Part shown: piece after piece, positions 15,101 through 30,037 of the stretch
How positions within the stretch are numbered: the stretch's first letter is position 1
Layout of the letters: every line of letters begins with the position of its first letter
Assembly: GCA_963513935.1 (NCBI GenBank)
Contig: OY740768.1
Coordinates: forward strand, 840,404-904,403
Length of the DNA: 64,000 nucleotides
Source: Aphrophora alni
Lineage: Eukaryota > Arthropoda > Insecta > Hemiptera > Aphrophoridae
Direction of reading: 5' to 3'
Made by a program: the position numbers and the translations under genes
Notes under the pieces: generated by a model
Told to the model about the DNA's origin: nothing
What the model saw: only the letters and a program-made list of their open reading frames with translations
Database searches by the model: none

Positions 15101-18100
15101 ATTTGCAGTTCAAAGTTTTTTCAAAAAAGATCAAAATTTTTTTAAACCAACGATATGGGTATCAAAAGATGCAGAATTGAAAGGAGAATAAACCCTGAAA
15201 AAATCACTTTGACAACTCAAATGGTTTAAGAGTTATTGCAATTTATATGTCAATAAAAATAGCTGATTTTAACATTTCACGTTTCGCCACTTGCAATACC
15301 TTTTTAAAACGCCTGTAGCTCCCTAACTATACATCGTAATGATACGAAATTTTACATGAGGAAAGAAGAAAGTTCAAATTTTACTGTGGTGTTTTCAATT
15401 CGAAAATATCTCTTATAGTTTCTGAGTAATTGATTCGAGAAAACAGCCAATTTTCAAACTTTGCAAAATGGTAAGGTACCCCCCTTGCAGTTTTTTAAGG
15501 CGAAAAATCGAGTTTTTGATTTTTGATTATTTTTATAGCTTACTAGAAGCAGAATTAAATTTGGAGTCGAATGGTGCTATTGAAATTTCAAAATTTTTAA
15601 TATTTTTTTCATTTTTATCTAATTTTTGTAAAAATTTCAACATTTAACAATACCAATAATATGCACATCAATAGATGCAGAATTTAATAGAGAGTAAACC
15701 ATTAAAAAATGACTTTGAAATCTCAAAGGGTTTACGAGTAATTGCAGTTCAAAGTTTTTTCAAAAAAGATCAAAATTTTTTTAAACCAACGATATGGGTA
15801 TCAAAAGATGCAGAATTGAAAGGAGAATAAACCCTGAAAAAATCACTTTGACAACTCAAATGGTTTAAGAGTTATTGCAATTTATATGTCAATAAAAATA
15901 GCTGATTTTAACATTTCACGTTTCGCCACTTGCAATACCTTTTTAAAACGCCTGTAGCTCCCTAACTATACATCGTAATGATACGAAATTTTACATGAGG
16001 AAAGAAGAAAGTTCAAATTTTACTGTGGTGTTTTCAATTCGAAAATATCTCTTATAGTTTCTGAGTAATTGATTCGAGAAAACAGCCAATTTTCAAACTT
16101 TGCAAAATGGTAAGGTACCCCCCTTGCAGTTTTTTAAGGCGAAAAATCGAGTTTTTGATTTTTGATTATTTTTATAGCTTACTAGAAGCAGAATTAAATT
16201 TGGAGTCGAGTGGTGCTATTGAAATTTCAAAATTTTTAATATTTTTTTCATTTTTATCTAATTTTTGTAAAAATTTCAACATTTAACAATACCAATAATA
16301 TGCACATCAATAGATGCAGAATTTAATAGAGAGTAAACCATTAAAAAATGACTTTGAAATCTCAAAGGGTTTACGAGTAATTGCAGTTCAAAGTTTTTTC
16401 AAAAAAGATCAAAATTTTTTTAAACCAACGATATGGGTATCAAAAGATGCAGAATTGAAAGGAGAATAAACCCTGAAAAAATCACTTTGACAACTCAAAT
16501 GGTTTAAGAGTTATTGCAATTTATATGTCAATAAAAATAGCTGATTTTAACATTTCACGTTTCGCCACTTGCAATACCTTTTTAAAACGCCTGTAGCTCC
16601 CTAACTATACATCGTAATGATACGAAATTTTACATGAGGAAAGAAGAAAGTTCAAATTTTACTGTGGTGTTTTCAATTCGAAAATATCTCTTATAGTTTC
16701 TGAGTAATTGATTCGAGAAAACAGCCAATTTTCAAACTTTGCAAAATGGTAAGGTACCCCCCTTGCAGTTTTTTAAGGCGAAAAATCGAGTTTTTGATTT
16801 TTGATTATTTTTATAGCTTACTAGAAGCAGAATTAAATTTGGAGTCGAGTGGTGCTATTGAAATTTCAAAATTTTTAATATTTTTTTCATTTTTATCTAA
16901 TTTTTGTAAAAATTTCAACATTTAACAATACCAATAATATGCACATCAATAGATGCAGAATTTAATAGAGAGTAAACCATTAAAAAATGACTTTGAAATC
17001 TCAAAGGGTTTACGAGTAATTGCAGTTCAAAGTTTTTTCAAAAAAGATCAAAATTTTTTTAAACCAACGATATGGGTATCAAAAGATGCAGAATTGAAAG
17101 GAGAATAAACCCTGAAAAAATCACTTTGACAACTCAAATGGTTTAAGAGTTATTGCAATTTATATGTCAATAAAAATAGCTGATTTTAACATTTCACGTT
17201 TCGCCACTTGCAATACCTTTTTAAAACGCCTGTAGCTCCCTAACTATACATCGTAATGATACGAAATTTTACATGAGGAAAGAAGAAAGTTCAAATTTTA
17301 CTGTGGTGTTTTCAATTCGAAAATATCTCTTATAGTTTCTGAGTAATTGATTCGAGAAAACAGCCAATTTTCAAACTTTGCAAAATGGTAAGGTACCCCC
17401 CTTGCCGTTTTTTAAGGCGAAAAATCGAGTTTTTGATTTTTGATTATTTTTATAGCTTACTAGAAGCAGAATTAAATTTGGAGTCGAGTGGTGCTATTGA
17501 AATTTCAAAATTTTTAATATTTTTTTCATTTTTATCTAATTTTTGTAAAAATTTCAACATTTAACAATACCAATAATATGCACATCAATAGATGCAGAAT
17601 TTAATAGAGAGTAAACCATTAAAAAATGACTTTGAAATCTCAAAGGGTTTACGAGTAATTGCAGTTCAAAGTTTTTTCAAAAAAGATCAAAATTTTTTTA
17701 AACCAACGATATGGGTATCAAAAGATGCAGAATTGAAAGGAGAATAAACCCTGAAAAAATCACTTTGACAACTCAAATGGTTTAAGAGTTATTGCAATTT
17801 ATATGTCAATAAAAATAGCTGATTTTAACATTTCACGTTTCGCCACTTGCAATACCTTTTTAAAACGCCTGTAGCTCCCTAACTATACATCGTAATGATA
17901 CGAAATTTTACATGAGGAAAGAAGAAAGTTCAAATTTTACTGTGGTGTTTTCAATTCGAAAATATCTCTTATAGTTTCTGAGTAATTGATTCGAGAAAAC
18001 AGCCAATTTTCAAACTTTGCAAAATGGTAAGGTACCCCCCTTGCAGTTTTTTAAGGCGAAAAATCGAGTTTTTGATTTTTGATTATTTTTATAGCTTACT

Positions 18101-21100
18101 AGAAGCAGAATTCAATTTGGAGTCGAATGGTGCTATTGAAATTTCAAAATTTTTAATATTTTTTTCATTTTTATCTAATTTTTGTAAAAATTTCAACATT
18201 TAACAATACCAATAATATGCACATCAATAGATGCAGAATTTAATAGAGAGTAAACCATTAAAAAATGACTTTGAAATCTCAAAGGGTTTACGAGTAATTG
18301 CAGTTCAAAGTTTTTTCAAAAAAGATCAAAATTTTTTTAAACCAACGATATGGGTATCAAAAGATGCAGAATTGAAAGGAGAATAAACCCTGAAAAAATC
18401 ACTTTGACAACTCAAATGGTTTAAGAGTTATTGCAATTTATATGTCAATAAAAATAGCTGATTTTAACATTTCACGTTTCGCCACTTGCAATACCTTTTT
18501 AAAACGCCTGTAGCTCCCTAACTATACATCGTAATGATACGAAATTTTACATGAGGAAAGAAGAAAGTTCAAATTTTACTGTGGTGTTTTCAATTCGAAA
18601 ATATCTCTTATAGTTTCTGAGTAATTGATTCGAGAAAACAGCCAATTTTCAAACTTTGCAAAATGGTAAGGTACCCCCCTTGCAGTTTTTTAAGGCGAAA
18701 AATCGAGTTTTTGATTTTTGATTATTTTTATAGCTTACTAGAAGCAGAATTAAATTTGGAGTCGAGTGGTGCTATTGAAATTTCAAAATTTTTAATATTT
18801 TTTTCATTTTTATCTAATTTTTGTAAAAATTTCAACATTTAACAATACCAATAATATGCACATCAATAGATGCAGAATTTAATAGAGAGTAAACCATTAA
18901 AAAATGACTTTGAAATCTCAAAGGGTTTACGAGTAATTGCAGTTCAAAGTTTTTTCAAAAAAGATCAAAAATTTTTTAAACCAACGATATGGGTATCAAA
19001 AGATGCAGAATTGAAAGGAGAATAAACCCTGAAAAAATCACTTTGACAACTCAAATGGTTTAAGAGTTATTGCAATTTATATGTCAATAAAAATAGCTGA
19101 TTTTAACATTTCACGTTTCGCCACTTGCAATACCTTTTTAAAACGCCTGTAGCTCCCTAACTATACATCGTAATGATACGAAATTTTACATGAGGAAAGA
19201 AGAAAGTTCAAATTTTACTGTGGTGTTTTCAATTCGAAAATATCTCTTATAGTTTCTGAGTAATTGATTCGAGAAAACAGCCAATTTTCAAACTTTGCAA
19301 AATGGTAAGGTACCCCCCTTGCAGTTTTTTAAGGCGAAAAATCGAGTTTTTGATTTTTGATTATTTTTATAGCTTACTAGAAGCAGAATTAAATTTGGAG
19401 TCGAGTGGTGCTATTGAAATTTCAAAATTTTTAATATTTTTTTCATTTTTATCTAATTTTTGTAAAAATTTCAACATTTAACAATACCAATAATATGCAC
19501 ATCAATAGATGCAGAATTTAATAGAGAGTAAACCATTAAAAAATGACTTTGAAATCTCAAAGGGTTTACGAGTAATTGCAGTTCAAAGTTTTTTCAAAAA
19601 AGATCAAAATTTTTTTAAACCAACGATATGGGTATCAAAAGATGCAGAATTGAAAGGAGAATAAACCCTGAAAAAATCACTTTGACAACTCAAATGGTTT
19701 AAGAGTTATTGCAATTTATATGTCAATAAAAATAGCTGATTTTAACATTTCACGTTTCGCCACTTGCAATACCTTTTTAAAACGCCTGTAGCTCCCTAAC
19801 TATACATCGTAATGATACGAAATTTTACATGAGGAAAGAAGAAAGTTCAAATTTTACTGTGGTGTTTTCAATTCGAAAATATCTCTTATAGTTTCTGAGT
19901 AATTGATTCGAGAAAACAGCCAATTTTCAAACTTTGCAAAATGGTAAGGTACCCCCCTTGCAGTTTTTTAAGGCGAAAAATCGAGTTTTTGATTTTTGAT
20001 TATTTTTATAGCTTACTAGAAGCAGAATTAAATTTGGAGTCGAATGGTGCTATTGAAATTTCAAAATTTTTAATATTTTTTTCATTTTTATCTAATTTTT
20101 GTAAAAATTTCAACATTTAACAATACCAATAATATGCACATCAATAGATGCAGAATTTAATAGAGAGTAAACCATTAAAAAATGACTTTGAAATCTCAAA
20201 GGGTTTACGAGTAATTGCAGTTCAAAGTTTTTTCAAAAAAGATCAAAATTTTTTTAAACCAACGATATGGGTATCAAAAGATGCAGAATTGAAAGGAGAA
20301 TAAACCCTGAAAAAATCACTTTGACAACTCAAATGGTTTAAGAGTTATTGCAATTTATATGTCAATAAAAATAGCTGATTTTAACATTTCACGTTTCGCC
20401 ACTTGCAATACCTTTTTAAAACGCCTGTAGCTCCCTAACTATACATCGTAATGATACGAAATTTTACATGAGGAAAGAAGAAAGTTCAAATTTTACTGTG
20501 GTGTTTTCAATTCGAAAATATCTCTTATAGTTTCTGAGTAATTGATTCGAGAAAACAGCCAATTTTCAAACTTTGCAAAATGGTAAGGTACCCCCCTTGC
20601 AGTTTTTTAAGGCGAAAAATCGAGTTTTTGATTTTTGATTATTTTTATAGCTTACTAGAAGCAGAATTAAATTTGGAGTCGAGTGGTGCTATTGAAATTT
20701 CAAAATTTTTAATATTTTTTTCATTTTTATCTAATTTTTGTAAAAATTTCAACATTTAACAATACCAATAATATGCACATCAATAGATGCAGAATTTAAT
20801 AGAGAGTAAACCATTAAAAAATGACTTTGAAATCTCAAAGGGTTTACGAGTAATTTGCAGTTCAAAGTTTTTTCAAAAAAGATCAAAATTTTTTTAAACC
20901 AACGATATGGGTATCAAAAGATGCAGAATTGAAAGGAGAATAAACCCTGAAAAAATCACTTTGACAACTCAAATGGTTTAAGAGTTATTGCAATTTATAT
21001 GTCAATAAAAATAGCTGATTTTAACATTTCACGTTTCGCCACTTGCAATACCTTTTTAAAACGCCTGTAGCTCCCTAACTATACATCGTAATGATACGAA

Positions 21101-23646
21101 ATTTTACATGAGGAAAGAAGAAAGTTCAAATTTTACTGTGGTGTTTTCAATTCGAAAATATCTCTTATAGTTTCTGAGTAATTGATTCGAGAAAACAGCC
21201 AATTTTCAAACTTTGCAAAATGGTAAGGTACCCCCCTTGCAGTTTTTTAAGGCGAAAAATCGAGTTTTTGATTTTTGATTATTTTTATAGCTTACTAGAA
21301 GCAGAATTAAATTTGGAGTCGAATGGTGCTATTGAAATTTCAAAATTTTTAATATTTTTTTCATTTTTATCTAATTTTTGTAAAAATTTCAACATTTAAC
21401 AATACCAATAATATGCACATCAATAGATGCAGAATTTAATAGAGAGTAAACCATTAAAAAATGACTTTGAAATCTCAAAGGGTTTACGAGTAATTGCAGT
21501 TCAAAGTTTTTTCAAAAAAGATCAAAATTTTTTTAAACCAACGATATGGGTATCAAAAGATGCAGAATTGAAAGGAGAATAAACCCTGAAAAAATCACTT
21601 TGACAACTCAAATGGTTTAAGAGTTATTGCAATTTATATGTCAATAAAAATAGCTGATTTTAACATTTCACGTTTCGCCACTTGCAATACCTTTTTAAAA
21701 CGCCTGTAGCTCCCTAACTATACATCGTAATGATACGAAATTTTACATGAGGAAAGAAGAAAGTTCAAATTTTACTGTGGTGTTTTCAATTCGAAAATAT
21801 CTCTTATAGTTTCTGAGTAATTGATTCGAGAAAACAGCCAATTTTCAAACTTTGCAAAATGGTAAGGTACCCCCCTTGCAGTTTTTTAAGGCGAAAAATC
21901 GAGTTTTTGATTTTTGATTATTTTTATAGCTTACTAGAAGCAGAATTAAATTTGGAGTCGAGTGGTGCTATTGAAATTTCAAAATTTTTAATATTTTTTT
22001 CATTTTTATCTAATTTTTGTAAAAATTTCAACATTTAACAATACCAATAATATGCACATCAATAGATGCAGAATTTAATAGAGAGTAAACCATTAAAAAA
22101 TGACTTTGAAATCTCAAAGGGTTTACGAGTAATTGCAGTTCAAAGTTTTTTCAAAAAAGATCAAAATTTTTTTAAACCAACGATATGGGTATCAAAAGAT
22201 GCAGAATTGAAAGGAGAATAAACCCTGAAAAAATCACTTTGACAACTCAAATGGTTTAAGAGTTATTGCAATTTATATGTCAATAAAAATAGCTGATTTT
22301 AACATTTCACGTTTCGCCACTTGCAATACCTTTTTAAAACGCCTGTAGCTCCCTAACTATACATCGTAATGATACGAAATTTTACATGAGGAAAGAAGAA
22401 AGTTCAAATTTTACTGTGGTGTTTTCAATTCGAAAATATCTCTTATAGTTTCTGAGTAATTGATTCGAGAAAACAGCCAATTTTCAAACTTTGCAAAATG
22501 GTAAGGTACCCCCCTTGCAGTTTTTTAAGGCGAAAAATCGAGTTTTTGATTTTTGATTATTTTTATAGCTTACTAGAAGCAGAATTAAATTTGGAGTCGA
22601 GTGGTGCTATTGAAATTTCAAAATTTTTAATATTTTTTTCATTTTTATCTAATTTTTGTAAAAATTTCAACATTTAACAATACCAATAATATGCACATCA
22701 ATAGATGCAGAATTTAATAGAGAGTAAACCATTAAAAAATGACTTTGAAATCTCAAAGGGTTTACGAGTAATTGCAGTTCAAAGTTTTTTCAAAAAAGAT
22801 CAAAATTTTTTTAAACCAACGATATGGGTATCAAAAGATGCAGAATTGAAAGGAGAATAAACCCTGAAAAAATCACTTTGACAACTCAAATGGTTTAAGA
22901 GTTATTGCAATTTATATGTCAATAAAAATAGCTGATTTTAACATTTCACGTTTCGCCACTTGCAATACCTTTTTAAAACGCCTGTAGCTCCCTAACTATA
23001 CATCGTAATGATACGAAATTTTACATGAGGAAAGAAGAAAGTTCAAATTTTACTGTGGTGTTTTCAATTCGAAAATATCTCTTATAGTTTCTGAGTAATT
23101 GATTCGAGAAAACAGCCAATTTTCAAACTTTGCAAAATGGTAAGGTACCCCCCTTGCAGTTTTTTAAGGCGAAAAATCGAGTTTTTGATTTTTGATTATT
23201 TTTATAGCTTACTAGAAGCAGAATTAAATTTGGAGTCGAGTGGTGCTATTGAAATTTCAAAATTTTTAATATTTTTTTCATTTTTATCTAATTTTTGTAA
23301 AAATTTCAACATTTAACAATACCAATAATATGCACATCAATAGATGCAGAATTTAATAGAGAGTAAACCATTAAAAAATGACTTTGAAATCTCAAAGGGT
23401 TTACGAGTAATTGCAGTTCAAAGTTTTTTCAAAAAAGATCAAAATTTTTTTAAACCAACGATATGGGTATCAAAAGATGCAGAATTGAAAGGAGAATAAA
23501 CCCTGAAAAAATCACTTTGACAACTCAAATGGTTTAAGAGTTATTGCAATTTATATGTCAATAAAAATAGCTGATTTTAACATTTCACGTTTCGCCACTT
23601 GCAATACCTTTTTAAAACGCCTGTAGCTCCCTAACTATACATCGTA
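12143..23646. repeat. Tandem duplication of a 9-monomer block (5,752 bp x 2)
   Basis: Copies 20-28 (12,143-17,894) and copies 29-37 (17,895-23,646) carry the same order of variants. At monomer position 233 the order is A,G,G,A,G,A,G,G,G. A caaaaatttttt variant sits in the second copy of each block, and an extra T (atttgcag) in the fifth. Both blocks are exactly 5,752 bp, which is nine times 639 plus the extra T. Private changes exist, such as ttgccg in copy 28 and ttcaattt in copy 29, so the blocks are not a simple artefact of one sequence being written twice. Confidence 0.75.
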
Positions 23647-26600
23647 ATGATACGAAATTTTACATGAGGAAAGAAGAAAGTTCAAATTTTACTGTGGTGT
23701 TTTCAATTCGAAAATATCTCTTATAGTTTCTGAGTAATTGATTCGAGAAAACAGCCAATTTTCAAACTTTGCAAAATGGTAAGGTACCCCCCTTGCAGTT
23801 TTTTAAGGCGAAAAATCGAGTTTTTGATTTTTGATTATTTTTATAGCTTACTAGAAGCAGAATTAAATTTGGAGTCGAGTGGTGCTATTGAAATTTCAAA
23901 ATTTTTAATATTTTTTTCATTTTTATCTAATTTTTGTAAAAATTTCAACATTTAACAATACCAATAATATGCACATCAATAGATGCAGAATTTAATAGAG
24001 AGTAAACCAATAAAAAATGACTTTGAAATCTCAAAGGGTTTACGAGTAATTGCAGTTCAAAGTTTTTTCAAAAAAGATCAAAATTTTTTTAAACCAACGA
24101 TATGGGTATCAAAAGATGCAGAATTGAAAGGAGAATAAACCCTGAAAAAATCACTTTGACAACTCAAATGGTTTAAGAGTTATTGCAATTTATATGTCAA
24201 TAAAAATAGCTGATTTTAACATTTCACGTTTCGCCACTTGCAATACCTTTTTAAAACGCCTGTAGCTCCCTAACTATACATCGTAATGATACGAAATTTT
24301 ACATGAGGAAAGAAGAAAGTTCAAATTTTACTGTGGTGTTTTCAATTCGAAAATATCTCTTATAGTTTCTGAGTAATTGATTCGAGAAAACAGCCAATTT
24401 TCAAACTTTGCAAAATGGTAAGGTACCCCCCTTGCAGTTTTTTAAGGCGAAAAATCGAGTTTTTGATTTTTGATTATTTTTATAGCTTACTAGAAGCAGA
24501 ATTAAATTTGGAGTCGAGTGGTGCTATTGAAATTTCAAAATTTTTAATATTTTTTTCATTTTTATCTAATTTTTGTAAAAATTTCAACATTTAACAATAC
24601 CAATAATATGCACATCAATAGATGCAGAATTTAATAGAGAGTAAACCATTAAAAAATGACTTTGAAATCTCAAAGGGTTTACGAGTAATTGCAGTTCAAA
24701 GTTTTTTCAAAAAAGATCAAAATTTTTTTAAACCAACGATATGGGTATCAAAAGATGCAGAATTGAAAGGAGAATAAACCCTGAAAAAATCACTTTGACA
24801 ACTCAAATGGTTTAAGAGTTATTGCAATTTATATGTCAATAAAAATAGCTGATTTTAACATTTCACGTTTCGCCACTTGCAATACCTTTTTAAAACGCCT
24901 GTAGCTCCCTAACTATACATCGTAATGATACGAAATTTTACATGAGGAAAGAAGAAAGTTCAAATTTTACTGTGGTGTTTTCAATTCGAAAATATCTCTT
25001 ATAGTTTCTGAGTAATTGATTCGAGAAAACAGCCAATTTTCAAACTTTGCAAAATGGTAAGGTACCCCCCTTGCAGTTTTTTAAGGCGAAAAATCGAGTT
25101 TTTGATTTTTGATTATTTTTATAGCTTACTAGAAGCAGAATTAAATTTGGAGTCGAATGGTGCTATTGAAATTTCAAAATTTTTAATATTTTTTTCATTT
25201 TTATCTAATTTTTGTAAAAATTTCAACATTTAACAATACCAATAATATGCACATCAATAGATGCAGAATTTAATAGAGAGTAAACCATTAAAAAATGACT
25301 TTGAAATCTCAAAGGGTTTACGAGTAATTGCAGTTCAAAGTTTTTTCAAAAAAGATCAAAATTTTTTTAAACCAACGATATGGGTATCAAAAGATGCAGA
25401 ATTGAAAGGAGAATAAACCCTGAAAAAATCACTTTGACAACTCAAATGGTTTAAGAGTTATTGCAATTTATATGTCAATAAAAATAGCTGATTTTAACAT
25501 TTCACGTTTCGCCACTTGCAATACCTTTTTAAAACGCCTGTAGCTCCCTAACTATACATCGTAATGATACGAAATTTTACATGAGGAAAGAAGAAAGTTC
25601 AAATTTTACTGTGGTGTTTTCAATTCGAAAATATCTCTTATAGTTTCTGAGTAATTGATTCGAGAAAACAGCCAATTTTCAAACTTTGCAAAATGGTAAG
25701 GTACCCCCCTTGCAGTTTTTTAAGGCGAAAAATCGAGTTTTTGATTTTTGATTATTTTTATAGCTTACTAGAAGCAGAATTAAATTTGGAGTCGAGTGGT
25801 GCTATTGAAATTTCAAAATTTTTAATATTTTTTTCATTTTTATCTAATTTTTGTAAAAATTTCAACATTTAACAATACCAATAATATGCACATCAATAGA
25901 TGCAGAATTTAATAGAGAGTAAACCATTAAAAAATGACTTTGAAATCTCAAAGGGTTTACGAGTAATTTGCAGTTCAAAGTTTTTTCAAAAAAGATCAAA
26001 ATTTTTTTAAACCAACGATATGGGTATCAAAAGATGCAGAATTGAAAGGAGAATAAACCCTGAAAAAATCACTTTGACAACTCAAATGGTTTAAGAGTTA
26101 TTGCAATTTATATGTCAATAAAAATAGCTGATTTTAACATTTCACGTTTCGCCACTTGCAATACCTTTTTAAAACGCCTGTAGCTCCCTAACTATACATC
26201 GTAATGATACGAAATTTTACATGAGGAAAGAAGAAAGTTCAAATTTTACTGTGGTGTTTTCAATTCGAAAATATCTCTTATAGTTTCTGAGTAATTGATT
26301 CGAGAAAACAGCCAATTTTCAAACTTTGCAAAATGGTAAGGTACCCCCCTTGCAGTTTTTTAAGGCGAAAAATCGAGTTTTTGATTTTTGATTATTTTTA
26401 TAGCTTACTAGAAGCAGAATTAAATTTGGAGTCGAATGGTGCTATTGAAATTTCAAAATTTTTAATATTTTTTTCATTTTTATCTAATTTTTGTAAAAAT
26501 TTCAACATTTAACAATACCAATAATATGCACATCAATAGATGCAGAATTTAATAGAGAGTAAACCATTAAAAAATGACTTTGAAATCTCAAAGGGTTTAC

Positions 26601-29600
26601 GAGTAATTGCAGTTCAAAGTTTTTTCAAAAAAGATCAAAATTTTTTTAAACCAACGATATGGGTATCAAAAGATGCAGAATTGAAAGGAGAATAAACCCT
26701 GAAAAAATCACTTTGACAACTCAAATGGTTTAAGAGTTATTGCAATTTATATGTCAATAAAAATAGCTGATTTTAACATTTCACGTTTCGCCACTTGCAA
26801 TACCTTTTTAAAACGCCTGTAGCTCCCTAACTATACATCGTAATGATACGAAATTTTACATGAGGAAAGAAGAAAGTTCAAATTTTACTGTGGTGTTTTC
26901 AATTCGAAAATATCTCTTATAGTTTCTGAGTAATTGATTCGAGAAAACAGCCAATTTTCAAACTTTGCAAAATGGTAAGGTACCCCCCTTGCAGTTTTTT
27001 AAGGCGAAAAATCGAGTTTTTGATTTTTGATTATTTTTATAGCTTACTAGAAGCAGAATTAAATTTGGAGTCGAGTGGTGCTATTGAAATTTCAAAATTT
27101 TTAATATTTTTTTCATTTTTATCTAATTTTTGTAAAAATTTCAACATTTAACAATACCAATAATATGCACATCAATAGATGCAGAATTTAATAGAGAGTA
27201 AACCATTAAAAAATGACTTTGAAATCTCAAAGGGTTTACGAGTAATTGCAGTTCAAAGTTTTTTCAAAAAAGATCAAAATTTTTTTAAACCAACGATATG
27301 GGTATCAAAAGATGCAGAATTGAAAGGAGAATAAACCCTGAAAAAATCACTTTGACAACTCAAATGGTTTAAGAGTTATTGCAATTTATATGTCAATAAA
27401 AATAGCTGATTTTAACATTTCACGTTTCGCCACTTGCAATACCTTTTTAAAACGCCTGTAGCTCCCTAACTATACATCGTAATGATACGAAATTTTACAT
27501 GAGGAAAGAAGAAAGTTCAAATTTTACTGTGGTGTTTTCAATTCGAAAATATCTCTTATAGTTTCTGAGTAATTGATTCGAGAAAACAGCCAATTTTCAA
27601 ACTTTGCAAAATGGTAAGGTACCCCCCTTGCAGTTTTTTAAGGCGAAAAATCGAGTTTTTGATTTTTGATTATTTTTATAGCTTACTAGAAGCAGAATTA
27701 AATTTGGAGTCGAGTGGTGCTATTGAAATTTCAAAATTTTTAATATTTTTTTCATTTTTATCTAATTTTTGTAAAAATTTCAACATTTAACAATACCAAT
27801 AATATGCACATCAATAGATGCAGAATTTAATAGAGAGTAAACCATTAAAAAATGACTTTGAAATCTCAAAGGGTTTACGAGTAATTGCAGTTCAAAGTTT
27901 TTTCAAAAAAGATCAAAATTTTTTTAAACCAACGATATGGGTATCAAAAGATGCAGAATTGAAAGGAGAATAAACCCTGAAAAAATCACTTTGACAACTC
28001 AAATGGTTTAAGAGTTATTGCAATTTATATGTCAATAAAAATAGCTGATTTTAACATTTCACGTTTCGCCACTTGCAATACCTTTTTAAAACGCCTGTAG
28101 CTCCCTAACTATACATCGTAATGATACGAAATTTTACATGAGGAAAGAAGAAAGTTCAAATTTTACTGTGGTGTTTTCAATTCGAAAATATCTCTTATAG
28201 TTTCTGAGTAATTGATTCGAGAAAACAGCCAATTTTCAAACTTTGCAAAATGGTAAGGTACCCCCCTTGCAGTTTTTTAAGGCGAAAAATCGAGTTTTTG
28301 ATTTTTGATTATTTTTATAGCTTACTAGAAGCAGAATTAAATTTGGAGTCGAGTGGTGCTATTGAAATTTCAAAATTTTTAATATTTTTTTCATTTTTAT
28401 CTAATTTTTGTAAAAATTTCAACATTTAACAATACCAATAATATGCACATCAATAGATGCAGAATTTAATAGAGAGTAAACCATTAAAAAATGACTTTGA
28501 AATCTCAAAGGGTTTACGAGTAATTGCAGTTCAAAGTTTTTTCAAAAAAGATCAAAATTTTTTTAAACCAACGATATGGGTATCAAAAGATGCAGAATTG
28601 AAAGGAGAATAAACCCTGAAAAAATCACTTTGACAACTCAAATGGTTTAAGAGTTATTGCAATTTATATGTCAATAAAAATAGCTGATTTTAACATTTCA
28701 CGTTTCGCCACTTGCAATACCTTTTTAAAACGCCTGTAGCTCCCTAACTATACATCGTAATGATACGAAATTTTACATGAGGAAAGAAGAAAGTTCAAAT
28801 TTTACTGTGGTGTTTTCAATTCGAAAATATCTCTTATAGTTTCTGAGTAATTGATTCGAGAAAACAGCCAATTTTCAAACTTTGCAAAATGGTAAGGTAC
28901 CCCCCTTGCAGTTTTTTAAGGCGAAAAATCGAGTTTTTGATTTTTGATTATTTTTATAGCTTACTAGAAGCAGAATTAAATTTGGAGTCGAGTGGTGCTA
29001 TTGAAATTTCAAAATTTTTAATATTTTTTTCATTTTTATCTAATTTTTGTAAAAATTTCAACATTTAACAATACCAATAATATGCACATCAATAGATGCA
29101 GAATTTAATAGAGAGTAAACCAATAAAAAATGACTTTGAAATCTCAAAGGGTTTACGAGTAATTGCAGTTCAAAGTTTTTTCAAAAAAGATCAAAATTTT
29201 TTTAAACCAACGATATGGGTATCAAAAGATGCAGAATTGAAAGGAGAATAAACCCTGAAAAAATCACTTTGACAACTCAAATGGTTTAAGAGTTATTGCA
29301 ATTTATATGTCAATAAAAATAGCTGATTTTAACATTTCACGTTTCGCCACTTGCAATACCTTTTTAAAACGCCTGTAGCTCCCTAACTATACATCGTAAT
29401 GATACGAAATTTTACATGAGGAAAGAAGAAAGTTCAAATTTTACTGTGGTGTTTTCAATTCGAAAATATCTCTTATAGTTTCTGAGTAATTGATTCGAGA
29501 AAACAGCCAATTTTCAAACTTTGCAAAATGGTAAGGTACCCCCCTTGCAGTTTTTTAAGGCGAAAAATCGAGTTTTTGATTTTTGATTATTTTTATAGCT

Positions 29601-30037
29601 TACTAGAAGCAGAATTAAATTTGGAGTCGAGTGGTGCTATTGAAATTTCAAAATTTTTAATATTTTTTTCATTTTTATCTAATTTTTGTAAAAATTTCAA
29701 CATTTAACAATACCAATAATATGCACATCAATAGATGCAGAATTTAATAGAGAGTAAACCATTAAAAAATGACTTTGAAATCTCAAAGGGTTTACGAGTA
29801 ATTGCAGTTCAAAGTTTTTTCAAAAAAGATCAAAATTTTTTTAAACCAACGATATGGGTATCAAAAGATGCAGAATTGAAAGGAGAATAAACCCTGAAAA
29901 AATCACTTTGACAACTCAAATGGTTTAAGAGTTATTGCAATTTATATGTCAATAAAAATAGCTGATTTTAACATTTCACGTTTCGCCACTTGCAATACCT
30001 TTTTAAAACGCCTGTAGCTCCCTAACTATACATCGTA
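19812..30037. repeat. Tandem duplication of an 8-monomer block (5,113 bp x 2)
   Basis: Copies 32-39 (19,812-24,924) and 40-47 (24,925-30,037) share their marker order. The site-233 pattern is A,G,A,G,G,G,G,G. The extra T lies in the second copy, and the rare change accaataaaaaatg (for accattaaaaaatg) lies in the seventh. Both blocks are exactly 5,113 bp. This pair overlaps the 9-monomer pair, which means that exchange events of different sizes were superimposed. Confidence 0.8.
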
